Origin: an uncultured Prevotella sp.
GTDB lineage: Bacteria; Bacteroidota; Bacteroidia; Bacteroidales; Bacteroidaceae
Length of the DNA: 17,452 nucleotides
Assembly: GCA_900557035.1 (NCBI GenBank)
Contig: USRA01000047.1
Span: 1-17,452 of the forward strand
Direction: 5' to 3'
Part shown: in pieces, positions 1 through 7,516 of the stretch
How the letters are laid out: each line of letters begins with the position of its first letter
Position numbering within the stretch: the stretch's first letter is position 1
Translations under genes and position numbers: made by a program
The notes under the pieces: generated by a model
The model's database searches: none
Told to the model about the DNA's origin: nothing
What the model saw: the letters and a program-made list of their open reading frames with translations, nothing else

Positions 1-68
1 ATATCGGAGATTACCAACTTTTTTAGGCACTATTTCTTATCCCGAACTGAGGTATAAATTACACAAAA

Positions 69-108
69 GAGGGCATGTCACAGGTTTATGACACACCCTC
101 ACTTTTTT
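69..108. terminator. Hairpin terminator, probably bidirectional
   Basis: Arms 69-80 (GAGGGCATGTCA) and 89-100 (TGACACACCCTC) pair over 5+5 bp with a CA/CA internal mismatch and an 8-nt loop. A run of six T follows on the plus strand (103-108). On the minus strand the hairpin is followed by TTTTGTGT, so it can end the transporter transcript whose stop is at 159. Which plus-strand gene it might serve is unknown because that gene would lie left of the window. Confidence 0.7.
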
Positions 109-158
109 ATTCTAATCTTTCTTCAAAAATCCCATGATTCAGATTTCGAATTCCTATC

Positions 159-1619
159 CTAATCTTTCTTCCAGAGCTTGCTCATATCCTCCAGACTCTT
201 GCCCTTGGTTTCAGGTACCAGCTTCCATACGAAGATGGCTGCAACGATACAGATGGCACCATACAGGCCATAAGTAAACCAATGACCGAAATCATCGCCC
301 GGAGTAAGGTGCATATTAAACATCGGTACGAAGGTAGAGCTGACGATGAAGTTGAATATCCACTGGAAAGCTACGGCAATCGCCACAGCCGCACCACGGA
401 TGGTATTCGGGAAAAGCTCGGCAATAAGCACCCAGGCAATAGGTCCCCAGGAGAACATAAAGCTGGCACTATATACCATGATACTCAGCATAGTAACCGT
501 ACTCAAGGCTTCATTACCGAAGGTCAAGGCTACGCCCAAGGCACCTACTGCCATGCCGATGGAACCGAAGATAAGCAATGGCTTGCGACCCAGCTTCTCC
601 ACCGTAAAGACGGCTACCAGCGTAAACGAGATATTCACAATACCCATAATGACGGTCTGAACCATCGGATTGCCCATACCCATATCCTGGAAGATACGAG
701 GCGCATAATAGAGCACCGCATTGATACCCACAGCCTGCTGGAATACAGAAAGCATCACGCCCACAAAGATACACATAAAACCATAAGAGAAGAGCTTCTC
801 GGTCTTCACGGTAACCGTATTCTTGATATCGTGGATAATCTCACGTGCCTTCTCTGAACCATTGATCTTGGCAAGCACGGCGTATGCCTTCTCATCCTGT
901 CCGATCATCACGAGATAACGAGGGGTCTCTGGTACGAAGCAGATAAGGAAGGTGAACAGTCCTGCCGGAACCATCTCGCTGCCAAACATATATCTCCAGC
1001 CCGTCTCAATGGTCCACTGTGCATCCACCATATTGGCAATGGCACCCGCAGCATCATAGATAGGATTGGCATGGGAACCCATAATGATGAAATTGACGAA
1101 GTAAACCACCAGCTGACCGAAGATGATGGCAAACTGATTGCAGCTCACCAACATACCGCGCACATTACTCGGAGCGATTTCACCTATATACATTGGGCAG
1201 ATGGCTGAAGCCATACCTACACCGATACCACCCAGCACACGATAGAAGTTGAACACCACCAGCAACGTCCAGTCGGCATGCCCCTGAGGAAGGAGATAGG
1301 TTTCCGGTTCCATGGATCCCCAGGCAGACAGGAAGAAGCAGACACCCGCAAAGATGAGCGAGCGCTTGCGACCCAGCCTGCTGGCGAAAAGACCAGAAAG
1401 CGAGCTACCGATGATACATCCGATGAGCGCACTGGAAGAAGTGAATCCGTGCATCACATCGGTGTATTCGAAATCACCTGCACCCTTGAAGAATGCCTGC
1501 AAACCCTTCTCGGCGCCTGATATCACTGCAGTATCGTAACCGAAAAGCAAGCCACCCAATACGGCGACCATCACAATCGAGAAAAGATAGGCCTTAGAGC
1601 CCGTTTGTTGTTGTTCCAT
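159..1619 (-). CDS. xylE: Sugar/H+ symporter, MFS sugar-porter family (XylE-like)
   Basis: This 486-residue inner-membrane protein should import a pentose or hexose with protons. It carries the sugar-porter signatures: GGLLFGYD (22-29), RLGRK (81-85), EIAPSNVRG (147-155), PETPR (230-234), EKLGRK (341-346) and PETKGKS (469-475). Residues matching the sugar-binding set of E. coli XylE are all visible: Q169, Q294-Q295, N300, N329, G392, W396 and Q419-W420. Family knowledge therefore favours xylose or glucose, but the substrate cannot be fixed from sequence. The gene stands alone, divergent from metF and followed by a hairpin terminator, with no xylose catabolic gene beside it. The ATG at 1619 puts the first membrane segment about ten residues in, as expected. 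The family call is secure; the symbol is less so. Confidence 0.88.
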   Translation of the reverse strand: MEQQQTGSKAYLFSIVMVAVLGGLLFGYDTAVISGAEKGLQAFFKGAGDFEYTDVMHGFTSSSALIGCIIGSSLSGLFASRLGRKRSLIFAGVCFFLSAWGSMEPETYLLPQGHADWTLLVVFNFYRVLGGIGVGMASAICPMYIGEIAPSNVRGMLVSCNQFAIIFGQLVVYFVNFIIMGSHANPIYDAAGAIANMVDAQWTIETGWRYMFGSEMVPAGLFTFLICFVPETPRYLVMIGQDEKAYAVLAKINGSEKAREIIHDIKNTVTVKTEKLFSYGFMCIFVGVMLSVFQQAVGINAVLYYAPRIFQDMGMGNPMVQTVIMGIVNISFTLVAVFTVEKLGRKPLLIFGSIGMAVGALGVALTFGNEALSTVTMLSIMVYSASFMFSWGPIAWVLIAELFPNTIRGAAVAIAVAFQWIFNFIVSSTFVPMFNMHLTPGDDFGHWFTYGLYGAICIVAAIFVWKLVPETKGKSLEDMSKLWKKD

Positions 1620-1630
1620 TTTACTTTAGG

Positions 1631-1667
1631 TTATTTTTTAATCTGTTTATTTTTATTTTTTATCTGT
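1631..1667 (-). repeat. Pair of AT-rich direct repeats in the transporter leader
   Basis: TTATTTTTTAATCTGT (1631-1646) and TTATTTTTTATCTGT (1653-1667) repeat with about two helical turns between them, just upstream of the transporter start at 1619. The pair could be a regulator site or simply slippage-prone AT-rich leader sequence. No consensus promoter for the transporter was found in this 139-bp divergent spacer. Confidence 0.45.
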
Positions 1668-1690
1668 CTATTATAAAATAATACGCATAT

Positions 1691-1724
1691 TCTGCACTTT
1701 TCCCCTATTTTTTTTGTAAATTTG
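1691..1724 (+). promoter_or_regulatory. Probable metF promoter (Bacteroidetes type)
   Basis: TAAATTTG at 1717-1724 fits the Bacteroidetes -7 element TAnnTTTG. The best upstream partner is TCTG at 1691-1694, one base off TTTG and 22 nt away (usual spacing 19-21). Transcription would start near 1731, giving a leader of about 28 nt before the metF ATG at 1759. The -7 element is good and the -33 element is weak. Confidence 0.5.
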
Positions 1725-1758
1725 CAACCAAAATAAGAGAACATAGATATCACGTAAT

Positions 1759-2715
1759 ATGAACATCGCAGAATTCTTACATCAGAAGGGCGACAAAAGA
1801 GGCTTCTCTTTCGAGGTTTTGCCACCTCTCAAGGGTAATGGCACTGCGGCTCTCTTCCGCACCATCGACAGCCTCAAGGACTTCGACCCACGGTTTATCA
1901 ACATTACCACACACCACAGCGAGTATGTTTACAAGGAACTGGAAAATGGTCTCCTCACTCGTCAGCGTGTGCGTCGCCGCCCTGGCACCGTTGCCATCGC
2001 AGGCGCAATCCAGAACAAGTACGACATCCCTGCCATCCCTCACGTCATCTGTAGCGGTGCCACGAGGGAAGACATCGAATACGAATTGCTCGATCTCCAG
2101 TTTCTGGGCATCAGCAATATCCTTGTACTAAGAGGCGACAAGGCGAAGGAAGACCGACAGTTTACACCAACTGAAAACGGCCATACCAATGCCACCGACC
2201 TGCTGGAGCAAGTAAACCAGTTTAACGACGGTTTCTTCTTCGACGGCACCCCGATCAAGCATCCGGATGATAAATTCTGCTGTGGCGTAGCCTGCTATCC
2301 GGAGAAGCACGAAGAGGCTCCCAATCTAGAGATGGACATGCAGCATCTCCTGGAGAAGCAGCAGTTGGGCGCTGACTATGCCATCACCCAGCTCTTCTAC
2401 GACAACGAGAAATTCTATGCTTTCGTAGAGAAGGCTCGCCAGATGGGCATCACCATCCCTATCATTCCGGCACTGAAGCCATTCGCCAAGCTGAGTCAGC
2501 TCACCATGGTACCAAAGACCTTCCATTGTGACATCCCAGAAGCACTGGCGCAGGAGGTTTTGAAGTGCAAGAGCGATGAAGATGCCAAGGCACTCGGTAT
2601 CGAGTGGACGACAGCCCAGGTGAAAGATCTCTTCGATCACGGATACAATCATATCCATTTCTTCACCGTTTCGGCGGTGGATAGCGTGAAGCAGATTGCA
2701 AAAATCCTATTTTAG
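1759..2715 (+). CDS. metF: 5,10-methylenetetrahydrofolate reductase
   Basis: This flavoenzyme reduces 5,10-methylene-THF to 5-methyl-THF, the methyl donor for methionine synthesis, in the cytoplasm. The 318-residue length matches bacterial MetF. Visible family features are FEVLPP (18-23, with E19 equal to the catalytic Glu of E. coli FEFFPP), LRGDK (124-128, with D127 equal to the FAD-contacting Asp), GVACYPEKH (176-184) and TQLFYD (210-215, with Q211 equal to the folate-binding Gln). The start is the ATG at 1759, just before the conserved N-terminal strand. It is the first gene of the plus-strand run; the 91-bp gap before holB contains no strong terminator, so read-through is possible. No other methionine gene is adjacent. 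Confidence 0.95.
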   Translation: MNIAEFLHQKGDKRGFSFEVLPPLKGNGTAALFRTIDSLKDFDPRFINITTHHSEYVYKELENGLLTRQRVRRRPGTVAIAGAIQNKYDIPAIPHVICSGATREDIEYELLDLQFLGISNILVLRGDKAKEDRQFTPTENGHTNATDLLEQVNQFNDGFFFDGTPIKHPDDKFCCGVACYPEKHEEAPNLEMDMQHLLEKQQLGADYAITQLFYDNEKFYAFVEKARQMGITIPIIPALKPFAKLSQLTMVPKTFHCDIPEALAQEVLKCKSDEDAKALGIEWTTAQVKDLFDHGYNHIHFFTVSAVDSVKQIAKILF

Positions 2716-2733
2716 AAAGTAGGAAAAAGAAAA

Positions 2734-2813
2734 GAGTCGTCAGGACTTTTAGCCACCAACGACTCATCATAAAGTTCAAAATTCAAAGTTAAAAGTAAAA
2801 AGTTCAATGTTAA
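2734..2813 (+). repeat. Inverted repeat and AT-rich direct repeats before holB
   Basis: GAGTCGT (2734-2740) and ACGACTC (2759-2765) form a 7-bp stem with an 18-nt loop and no T tract. It is followed by related AAGTTCAA-type units: AAAGTTCAA at 2771-2779, TTCAAAGTTAAAAGT at 2782-2796, and AAAAGTTCAATGTTAA at 2798-2813, the last of which contains the holB start codon. From general knowledge, such AT-rich degenerate repeats are common between Bacteroidales genes. Confidence 0.4.
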
Positions 2814-3919
2814 ATAGTGAAGTGATAGGTCAGCAAGATATATGGAACCGTCTGATGGAGATGGTTCAGGAGAATCGTGTGCCTCATGCGCTGATGTTCT
2901 GCGGTCCACAAGGTTGTGGAAAGCTGGCAGTGGCACTGGCTTTTGCCAGCTATCTGCTGGGCGATTCCCCGATGCTGAGAAAATGGGAGCATCCCGACCT
3001 GCACTTCACCTTCCCTACCATCAAGACATCTGAGATGAGCGGCGACCATACTCCCGTAAGTCTCGACTTTATGAAAGAATGGCGTGAGATGCTCCTCCAG
3101 GAAGGTCCGTATGTGCTGATCGGCGACTGGATGCAGCGCATGGGCAAAACCGATGCCGACTTCAACAAGCAGGCTATCATCACCGCCGATGAGACCGACA
3201 ATCTTTCGAGAGAGCTGAGCATGATGTCGAGTCAGGGCGGATACAAAATCAGCCTGATATGGTTACCGGAGAGAATGAACCTCACGAGCGCCAACAAGAT
3301 ATTGAAACTGCTGGAAGAGCCGCCTCATCAGACACTCTTCCTCCTGGTAAGCGAGCAGCCGGAACTCCTGCTCGAAACCATCAGAAGCCGTGCACAGCGT
3401 ATCGACCTGAAGAAGATTGAAACTTCCGAGATAGAGAAAGCTCTCATTGAGCGAAGAGCGCTGGATGCAGAATCAGCCCACCGAATCGCCCGAATCGCCA
3501 ACGGCAACTGGAACCATGCACTGGAAGAGCTGGACTCTGGCAATGAAAACCGCCAGCATCTGGATATGTTCATCATGCTGATGCGCCTCTCCTATATGCG
3601 CAACATCCACGACCTGAAGAAGTGGAGCGAGGTGGTTGCCACCTTCGGCAGAGAGAAGCAGAAGCGAATGCTCGATTACTTCATGCACATGCTGAGGGAG
3701 AGTTTCATGTATAATTTCCGCCAGCCGGAACTCAGTTATATGACACTGGAGGAGGAGAATTTCGCCAGGAACTTCGCCCGATTCATCAACGAGGCGAATA
3801 TCATCGACATCTCCAATCTCTTCGAGGAAAGCAAGCGATTCATCGCACAGAATGCCAACCCGAAAATCGTATTCTTCGACCTGGCGCTGAAGAATATCGT
3901 TCTGCTCATCAGAAAATGA
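2807..3919 (+). CDS. holB: DNA polymerase III delta' subunit (clamp loader)
   Basis: Delta' is the stator subunit of the clamp-loader complex that places the sliding clamp on DNA. The 370-residue protein has a P-loop-like GPQGCGK (33-39), HPDLHF (62-67), the helix ANKILKLLEEPP (162-173) with sensor region, and TIRSRAQ (191-197), which is the SRC-motif region with Ala in place of Cys. Start MLNSEVIGQQ fits the family N-terminus. Unusually, the zinc module of four Cys expected between the P-loop helix and HPDLHF is absent: only about eight residues (51-58) lie there. The C-terminal collar domain continues to the normal end. Context is the conserved Bacteroidetes order holB-ricT-gldH. The identification is firm; whether the missing zinc module is a lineage trait is unknown. 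Confidence 0.92.
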   Translation: MLNSEVIGQQDIWNRLMEMVQENRVPHALMFCGPQGCGKLAVALAFASYLLGDSPMLRKWEHPDLHFTFPTIKTSEMSGDHTPVSLDFMKEWREMLLQEGPYVLIGDWMQRMGKTDADFNKQAIITADETDNLSRELSMMSSQGGYKISLIWLPERMNLTSANKILKLLEEPPHQTLFLLVSEQPELLLETIRSRAQRIDLKKIETSEIEKALIERRALDAESAHRIARIANGNWNHALEELDSGNENRQHLDMFIMLMRLSYMRNIHDLKKWSEVVATFGREKQKRMLDYFMHMLRESFMYNFRQPELSYMTLEEENFARNFARFINEANIIDISNLFEESKRFIAQNANPKIVFFDLALKNIVLLIRK

Positions 3920-3939
3920 TGGGAAAGCAACAGAGAATC

Positions 3940-3988
3940 CCAGGCGCCATACGCTCTGGGGGTACAAAGTAGAAAACATGACGCCTGG
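3940..3988 (+). other. Long-loop inverted repeat in the holB-ricT spacer
   Basis: CCAGGCG (3940-3946) and CGCCTGG (3982-3988) are perfect inverted 7-mers separated by 35 nt, starting 20 bases after the holB stop. There is no T tract, so it is not a convincing terminator. It may be a weak mRNA structure, or chance. Confidence 0.3.
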
Positions 3989-4013
3989 TAAGGGCAAAAG
4001 CATCATATACATT

Positions 4014-4079
4014 ATATATATTTAATAACAATAAATAGAATACATCATATATATTTAATAACAATAAAAAGAATACATC
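4014..4079 (+). repeat. Tandem duplication of 33 bp ending at the ricT start
   Basis: Unit 1 (4014-4046) and unit 2 (4047-4079) are head-to-tail copies differing at one base (ATAAATAGA versus ATAAAAAGA). Both are AT-rich and contain TTTAATAACAATAA. Unit 2 ends on the base before the GTG start at 4080, so the duplicated sequence is the translation-initiation leader of ricT. It resembles a recent slippage duplication. Confidence 0.85.
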
Positions 4080-5408
4080 GTGGATTATAAAAATATGAAA
4101 TTCAGAATGTGGAATGGCTGCGATAGAGGTCTGTGCTGCAAGGCTGTGGGTCGTCAGGACCGACAGCTCAACACATACGACTGGCTAGCCGACGTGCCGG
4201 GAAACGCTGAGAGCACCGACCTGGTGGAAGTGCAATTTAAAAATACCCGAAAGGGATATTATCACAATGTCAACAACCTCGACCTCAAGAAGGGCGACAT
4301 CGTGGCTGTAGAGGCTAACCCGGGTCACGACGTGGGTGTAGTAACATTAACCGGCCGACTGGTAAAGCTGCAGATCAAGAAGGCAAACCTCAAGTCGCAG
4401 GATGACATCAAGCGCATCTACCGACTTGCCAAGCAGGTGGACCTCGACAAGGCAAAGGAAGCCAAGAGCCGCGAACACGACACCATGATCCAGAGCCGAC
4501 AGATAGCCAAAGACCTGGGCCTGAAGATGAAAATCGGTGACGTGGAGTATCAGGGAGATGGCAACAAGGCTATCTTCTACTATATCGCTGATGAGCGTGT
4601 TGATTTCCGCCAGCTCATCAAGGTGCTTGCCGATACCTTCCATGTCCGTATCGAGATGAAACAGATTGGTGCACGCCAGGAGGCTGGCCGTATCGGCGGT
4701 ACAGGTCCTTGCGGCAGAGAGCTCTGCTGCGCTACCTGGATGAAGAACTTCGTAAGTGTGAGCACCAATGCTGCACGCTATCAGGACATCTCGCTCAATC
4801 CTCAGAAGCTGGCAGGTATGTGCGCCAAACTGAAGTGCTGCCTCAACTACGAGGTAGATAACTATGTAGAGGCAAGCAGAAAGATGCCACCTAAGGATGC
4901 CGTGCTTCAGACTGCCGATGGCGAGTTCCATCAGTTCAAGGTAGATATCCTTGCCGGACTCATCACCTACTCTTCTGACAAGAACCTGGCTTCCAACCTG
5001 GAGACCATCACAGCAGAACGTGCCAAGGAAATCATCGAGATGAACAAGCAGGGCGAGAAACCGCTCAGTCTGATGGAGAATGGCAAGGTGAAGGAAACTT
5101 CCAAGAGCATCGACTTGCTCAATGAGTCTGATCTCAGCCGATTTGACAAGACGAAGAAAAAGAAGAAGAACAAGAACCGCAATGCGAACCGCCCTGAAAA
5201 GGGAGACAACCGTCAGCCAAACGGCAATCGTCCGGAAAAGAACGAGAACCGCCAGCCAAACGGCAATAACCGCAACAGGGATAATAGAAACAAGGGACCT
5301 CGCCAGCAGGGAAACAGACCTCAGCAAGGCAATAACAACAAGCCAAAGCAGGCAAACAACAAGCCTCAGCAGAGCGAGAACAACAAGCCACAGGAGGACA
5401 AGAAGTAA
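4080..5408 (+). CDS. ricT: RicT/YaaT-like PSP1-domain protein
   Basis: RicT (YaaT) proteins contain a PSP1 domain. In Bacillus, RicT acts with RicA and RicF in an iron-sulfur complex that affects RNA processing and development; the Bacteroidetes role is not established. The 442-residue protein has an N-terminal Cys group (C14, C19, C20), a core near 30-300, and the conserved Cys groups GPCGRELCC (209-217) and MCAKLKCC (247-254). Residues 357-442 form a very basic, Asn/Gln-rich, probably disordered tail with a 13-residue repeat. The start chosen is GTG at 4080; ATG at 4095 (MKFRMWNG) would shorten it by five residues and cannot be excluded. A 33-bp tandem duplication abuts the start. gldH follows after 2 nt, so the two are translationally close. 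Confidence 0.9.
   Translation: MDYKNMKFRMWNGCDRGLCCKAVGRQDRQLNTYDWLADVPGNAESTDLVEVQFKNTRKGYYHNVNNLDLKKGDIVAVEANPGHDVGVVTLTGRLVKLQIKKANLKSQDDIKRIYRLAKQVDLDKAKEAKSREHDTMIQSRQIAKDLGLKMKIGDVEYQGDGNKAIFYYIADERVDFRQLIKVLADTFHVRIEMKQIGARQEAGRIGGTGPCGRELCCATWMKNFVSVSTNAARYQDISLNPQKLAGMCAKLKCCLNYEVDNYVEASRKMPPKDAVLQTADGEFHQFKVDILAGLITYSSDKNLASNLETITAERAKEIIEMNKQGEKPLSLMENGKVKETSKSIDLLNESDLSRFDKTKKKKKNKNRNANRPEKGDNRQPNGNRPEKNENRQPNGNNRNRDNRNKGPRQQGNRPQQGNNNKPKQANNKPQQSENNKPQEDKK
5187..5264 (+). repeat. In-gene 39-bp tandem repeat in the ricT tail
   Basis: Two adjacent 39-bp units (5187-5225 and 5226-5264) encode NRPEKGDNRQPNG and NRPEKNENRQPNG. The DNA copies have diverged mainly at silent positions, which suggests the peptide repeat is tolerated or kept by selection. 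It lies in the basic Asn/Gln-rich C-terminal tail. Confidence 0.8.
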
Positions 5409-5410
5409 AA

Positions 5411-5893
5411 ATGAAAAGACTGATTCATTTCGTTTTCATACTGGTGGCAACCATTGCCTTCAGCGCTTGCAATCATGCCAAGGTATATGATGAATATGCC
5501 CACACACCGATTGCAGGATGGGAGAAGAACGATACCCTATCGTTCGAAATCCCTCCGATGGCTGCCACCGGCTATTATCGGCAGAGTCTGGGTCTGAGAA
5601 CCACGGGTGCCTATCCGTTTACGGCATTGACACTCATCGTGAACCAGACCATCTACCCTGCCAACAAGGGCAAGCGTATAGAGAAGACTGATACCGTACT
5701 CTGCCAGCTCATCAACCAGCATGGTGAGAACAAGGGACAGGGCATCAGCTACTATCAGTACAACTTCCCTATCAATATCTATAAGATAAACAGAGGCGAT
5801 TCCATCCATATCGCCATCCGCCACGATATGAAGCGAGAAATTCTTCCGGGTGTAAGCGACATCGGAGTGAAAATAACGAAAAATGACCAATGA
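5411..5893 (+). CDS. gldH: GldH family lipoprotein
   Basis: GldH was found as a lipoprotein needed for gliding in Flavobacterium, and homologs persist in non-gliding Bacteroidales, where the role is unclear. The 160-residue protein begins with a short basic n-region and a hydrophobic stretch ending in the lipobox FSAC (17-20), so C20 should be lipidated and the mature protein anchored in a membrane facing the periplasm. Length and the body (SYYQYNFPINIY near 114-125, ending in GVKI) fit GldH. It starts 2 nt after the ricT stop and is the last gene of the run; its stop codon lies inside the terminator stem that follows. The gld/por genes of a type IX secretion system are not in this window. 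Confidence 0.87.
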   Translation: MKRLIHFVFILVATIAFSACNHAKVYDEYAHTPIAGWEKNDTLSFEIPPMAATGYYRQSLGLRTTGAYPFTALTLIVNQTIYPANKGKRIEKTDTVLCQLINQHGENKGQGISYYQYNFPINIYKINRGDSIHIAIRHDMKREILPGVSDIGVKITKNDQ

Positions 5894-5919
5894 GACGTAT
5901 CTCACTGGTCATTTTTTTT
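5881..5919. terminator. Strong terminator between gldH and rodA
   Basis: Arms 5881-5895 and 5900-5914 pair over 15 positions with one mismatch around a CGTA loop, followed by eight T (5912-5919). The gldH stop codon TGA (5891-5893) is part of the 5' arm. Read from the minus strand the stem is followed by ATTTTTCGTTATTTT, so it can also end the rodA transcript (stop at 5973). This convergent pair therefore shares one bidirectional terminator. Confidence 0.88.
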
Positions 5920-5972
5920 ATGCTGTAAAATCTGCTTCCAATATGGAATAGCCTACTTCTTATGCCTTAAAG

Positions 5973-7445
5973 CTAGCTTCTCACCAGGTTTCTTCCGGCA
6001 TCAATACGCAGGAAGATGAAAAGCAGGATGGTAAAGCCCCAGAGCGAACTACCTCCATAACTGAAGAATGGAAGCGGAATACCGATTACCGGCGTCAGTC
6101 CCAGCACCATTCCCACATTAATAAACAGGTGGAACAGGAATACCGAAAGCACACAGTAGCCGTATATTCGCCCGAACTTGAAAGGTTGTCGCTCCGCCAG
6201 ATGTATCAACCTCAATATCAACATCAGGAAGAGCAGTAGCACGCCTGCCGAACCCAGGAATCCTTCCTCCTCTCCTACCGTACAGAAAATGAAGTCGGTA
6301 TCCTGCTCAGGCACGAACTTCAACTTGGTCTGGGTTCCGTTTAGGAATCCCTTTCCCTGCAAGCCACCCGAACCGATGGCTATTTCACTCTGATGCACAT
6401 TATATCCGGCACCCGCCAGGTCTTCATCCAATCCCAGCAGCACATTGATACGCACTCGCTGGTGAGGTTCCATCACGTTGTTCAGCACGTAATCGGCACT
6501 GTAGAAGAAGGCTATACTTCCCATTGCGAAAATCGAAATCAGGAAATAGTTGCGGAAGCGGGTTCTCAAACCGTGATACACCAGGAATCCGATCATCACC
6601 GCACAGAGCAGCAGCTGCACCCATACGATGTCAAACGGAATGATGTAGGTGGAGAAGAGCGCAAAGATGAGCGTGATGCCCACTGAGTAGCACAGGATGA
6701 TGAGAGCATACTTCCTGTTGCCCGTATAGCTGTTCACCAGTCCTGCCGTGAAGATCTGCACCAGCAGCAGCACCGTGAACTTTCCCACCGAGGTATAGGT
6801 ATCCCACATCATCACGTTCTCGTACTTGATACCCACCACAAAGTAAACCACCATCGAGACTCCGGTAAAGAGGATGGCACCCGGCATGCCCTCGCGGTAA
6901 AGCATCAGGAAGAAGGCGGAATAAACCAATGCCGAACCCGTCTCGCGCTGTCCCACGATACATATCATAGGCAGAAGAATAATGCCTACAGCCGCCATGA
7001 AATGCTTCATCTTATGGATATTGAATCCATAGCTGCACATAAACTTCGCCACAGCCAGCGCCGTAGCAAACTTACCGAATTCGGCAGGCTGCAGTCGCAG
7101 CGGTCCCAGCACCAGCCAGGAGTGCGAACCCTTGATGCTATGCGGATTGAATATCGTGGCAAAAAGCAGCAATATCAACACGGCATAGATCACGTAGGCG
7201 AAGGTATCGAAAAACCGGTCATCCATCATCAGGATGACGAAGCCCAGCGCGATGGAGGTACCTATCCATATAATCTGCATACCCGAACGGGCACCCAGAC
7301 TGAAGATATCGTTGTCACCATAGGTATAGCTGGCACCGCAGACACTGATCCAGCCGAAGCAGAGCAATGCCAGATAGATGCCGATGGTCCACCAGTCGAG
7401 CGAACGGAGAATACCAGCTGGTTGTTTATTATCTGATTGAGCCAT
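5973..7445 (-). CDS. rodA: Rod-shape SEDS peptidoglycan glycosyltransferase RodA
   Basis: RodA polymerises lipid II into glycan strands in the inner membrane, working with PBP2 and the MreBCD scaffold in side-wall growth. The 490-residue polytopic protein has SEDS landmarks: LQPAEFGK (118-125), QRETGSA (166-172) where many homologs have PDLG, AGYNVHQSEIAIGSGG (346-361), PEQDTDFIF (379-387) with D384 matching the essential Asp of RodA/FtsW, and GIPLPFFSYGGSS (455-467) near the C-terminus. It is the last gene of the mre cluster, 75 bp downstream of the mrdA stop, and is followed by a bidirectional terminator. The company of mreBCD and PBP2 favours RodA over FtsW. Confidence 0.95.
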   Translation of the reverse strand: MAQSDNKQPAGILRSLDWWTIGIYLALLCFGWISVCGASYTYGDNDIFSLGARSGMQIIWIGTSIALGFVILMMDDRFFDTFAYVIYAVLILLLFATIFNPHSIKGSHSWLVLGPLRLQPAEFGKFATALAVAKFMCSYGFNIHKMKHFMAAVGIILLPMICIVGQRETGSALVYSAFFLMLYREGMPGAILFTGVSMVVYFVVGIKYENVMMWDTYTSVGKFTVLLLVQIFTAGLVNSYTGNRKYALIILCYSVGITLIFALFSTYIIPFDIVWVQLLLCAVMIGFLVYHGLRTRFRNYFLISIFAMGSIAFFYSADYVLNNVMEPHQRVRINVLLGLDEDLAGAGYNVHQSEIAIGSGGLQGKGFLNGTQTKLKFVPEQDTDFIFCTVGEEEGFLGSAGVLLLFLMLILRLIHLAERQPFKFGRIYGYCVLSVFLFHLFINVGMVLGLTPVIGIPLPFFSYGGSSLWGFTILLFIFLRIDAGRNLVRS

Positions 7446-7456
7446 TGTTTTTATTA

Positions 7457-7516
7457 TTCAATGAATTGAAACTGCAGTCTCAGAATAGAAACTGCAATTT
7501 TTATTTGAAACTTCAG
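7457..7516 (-). repeat. Repeat-rich spacer between mrdA and rodA
   Basis: Three direct copies of GAAACT(G/T)CA occur at 7468, 7488 and 7507, spaced 20 and 19 bp apart. The first lies in a near-palindrome around CTGCAG (7467-7482), and TTCAAT-GA-ATTGAA (7457-7470) forms another dyad just upstream of the rodA start. The regular helical-turn-like spacing could suit a regulator or an RNA structure setting rodA translation. No known motif was recognised. Confidence 0.6.

Noticed and set aside
4347..5327. Open frame of 326 codons on the minus strand
   Set aside because: It is antisense to ricT; the apparent hydrophobic N-terminus is the mirror of the Lys/Asn-rich tail.
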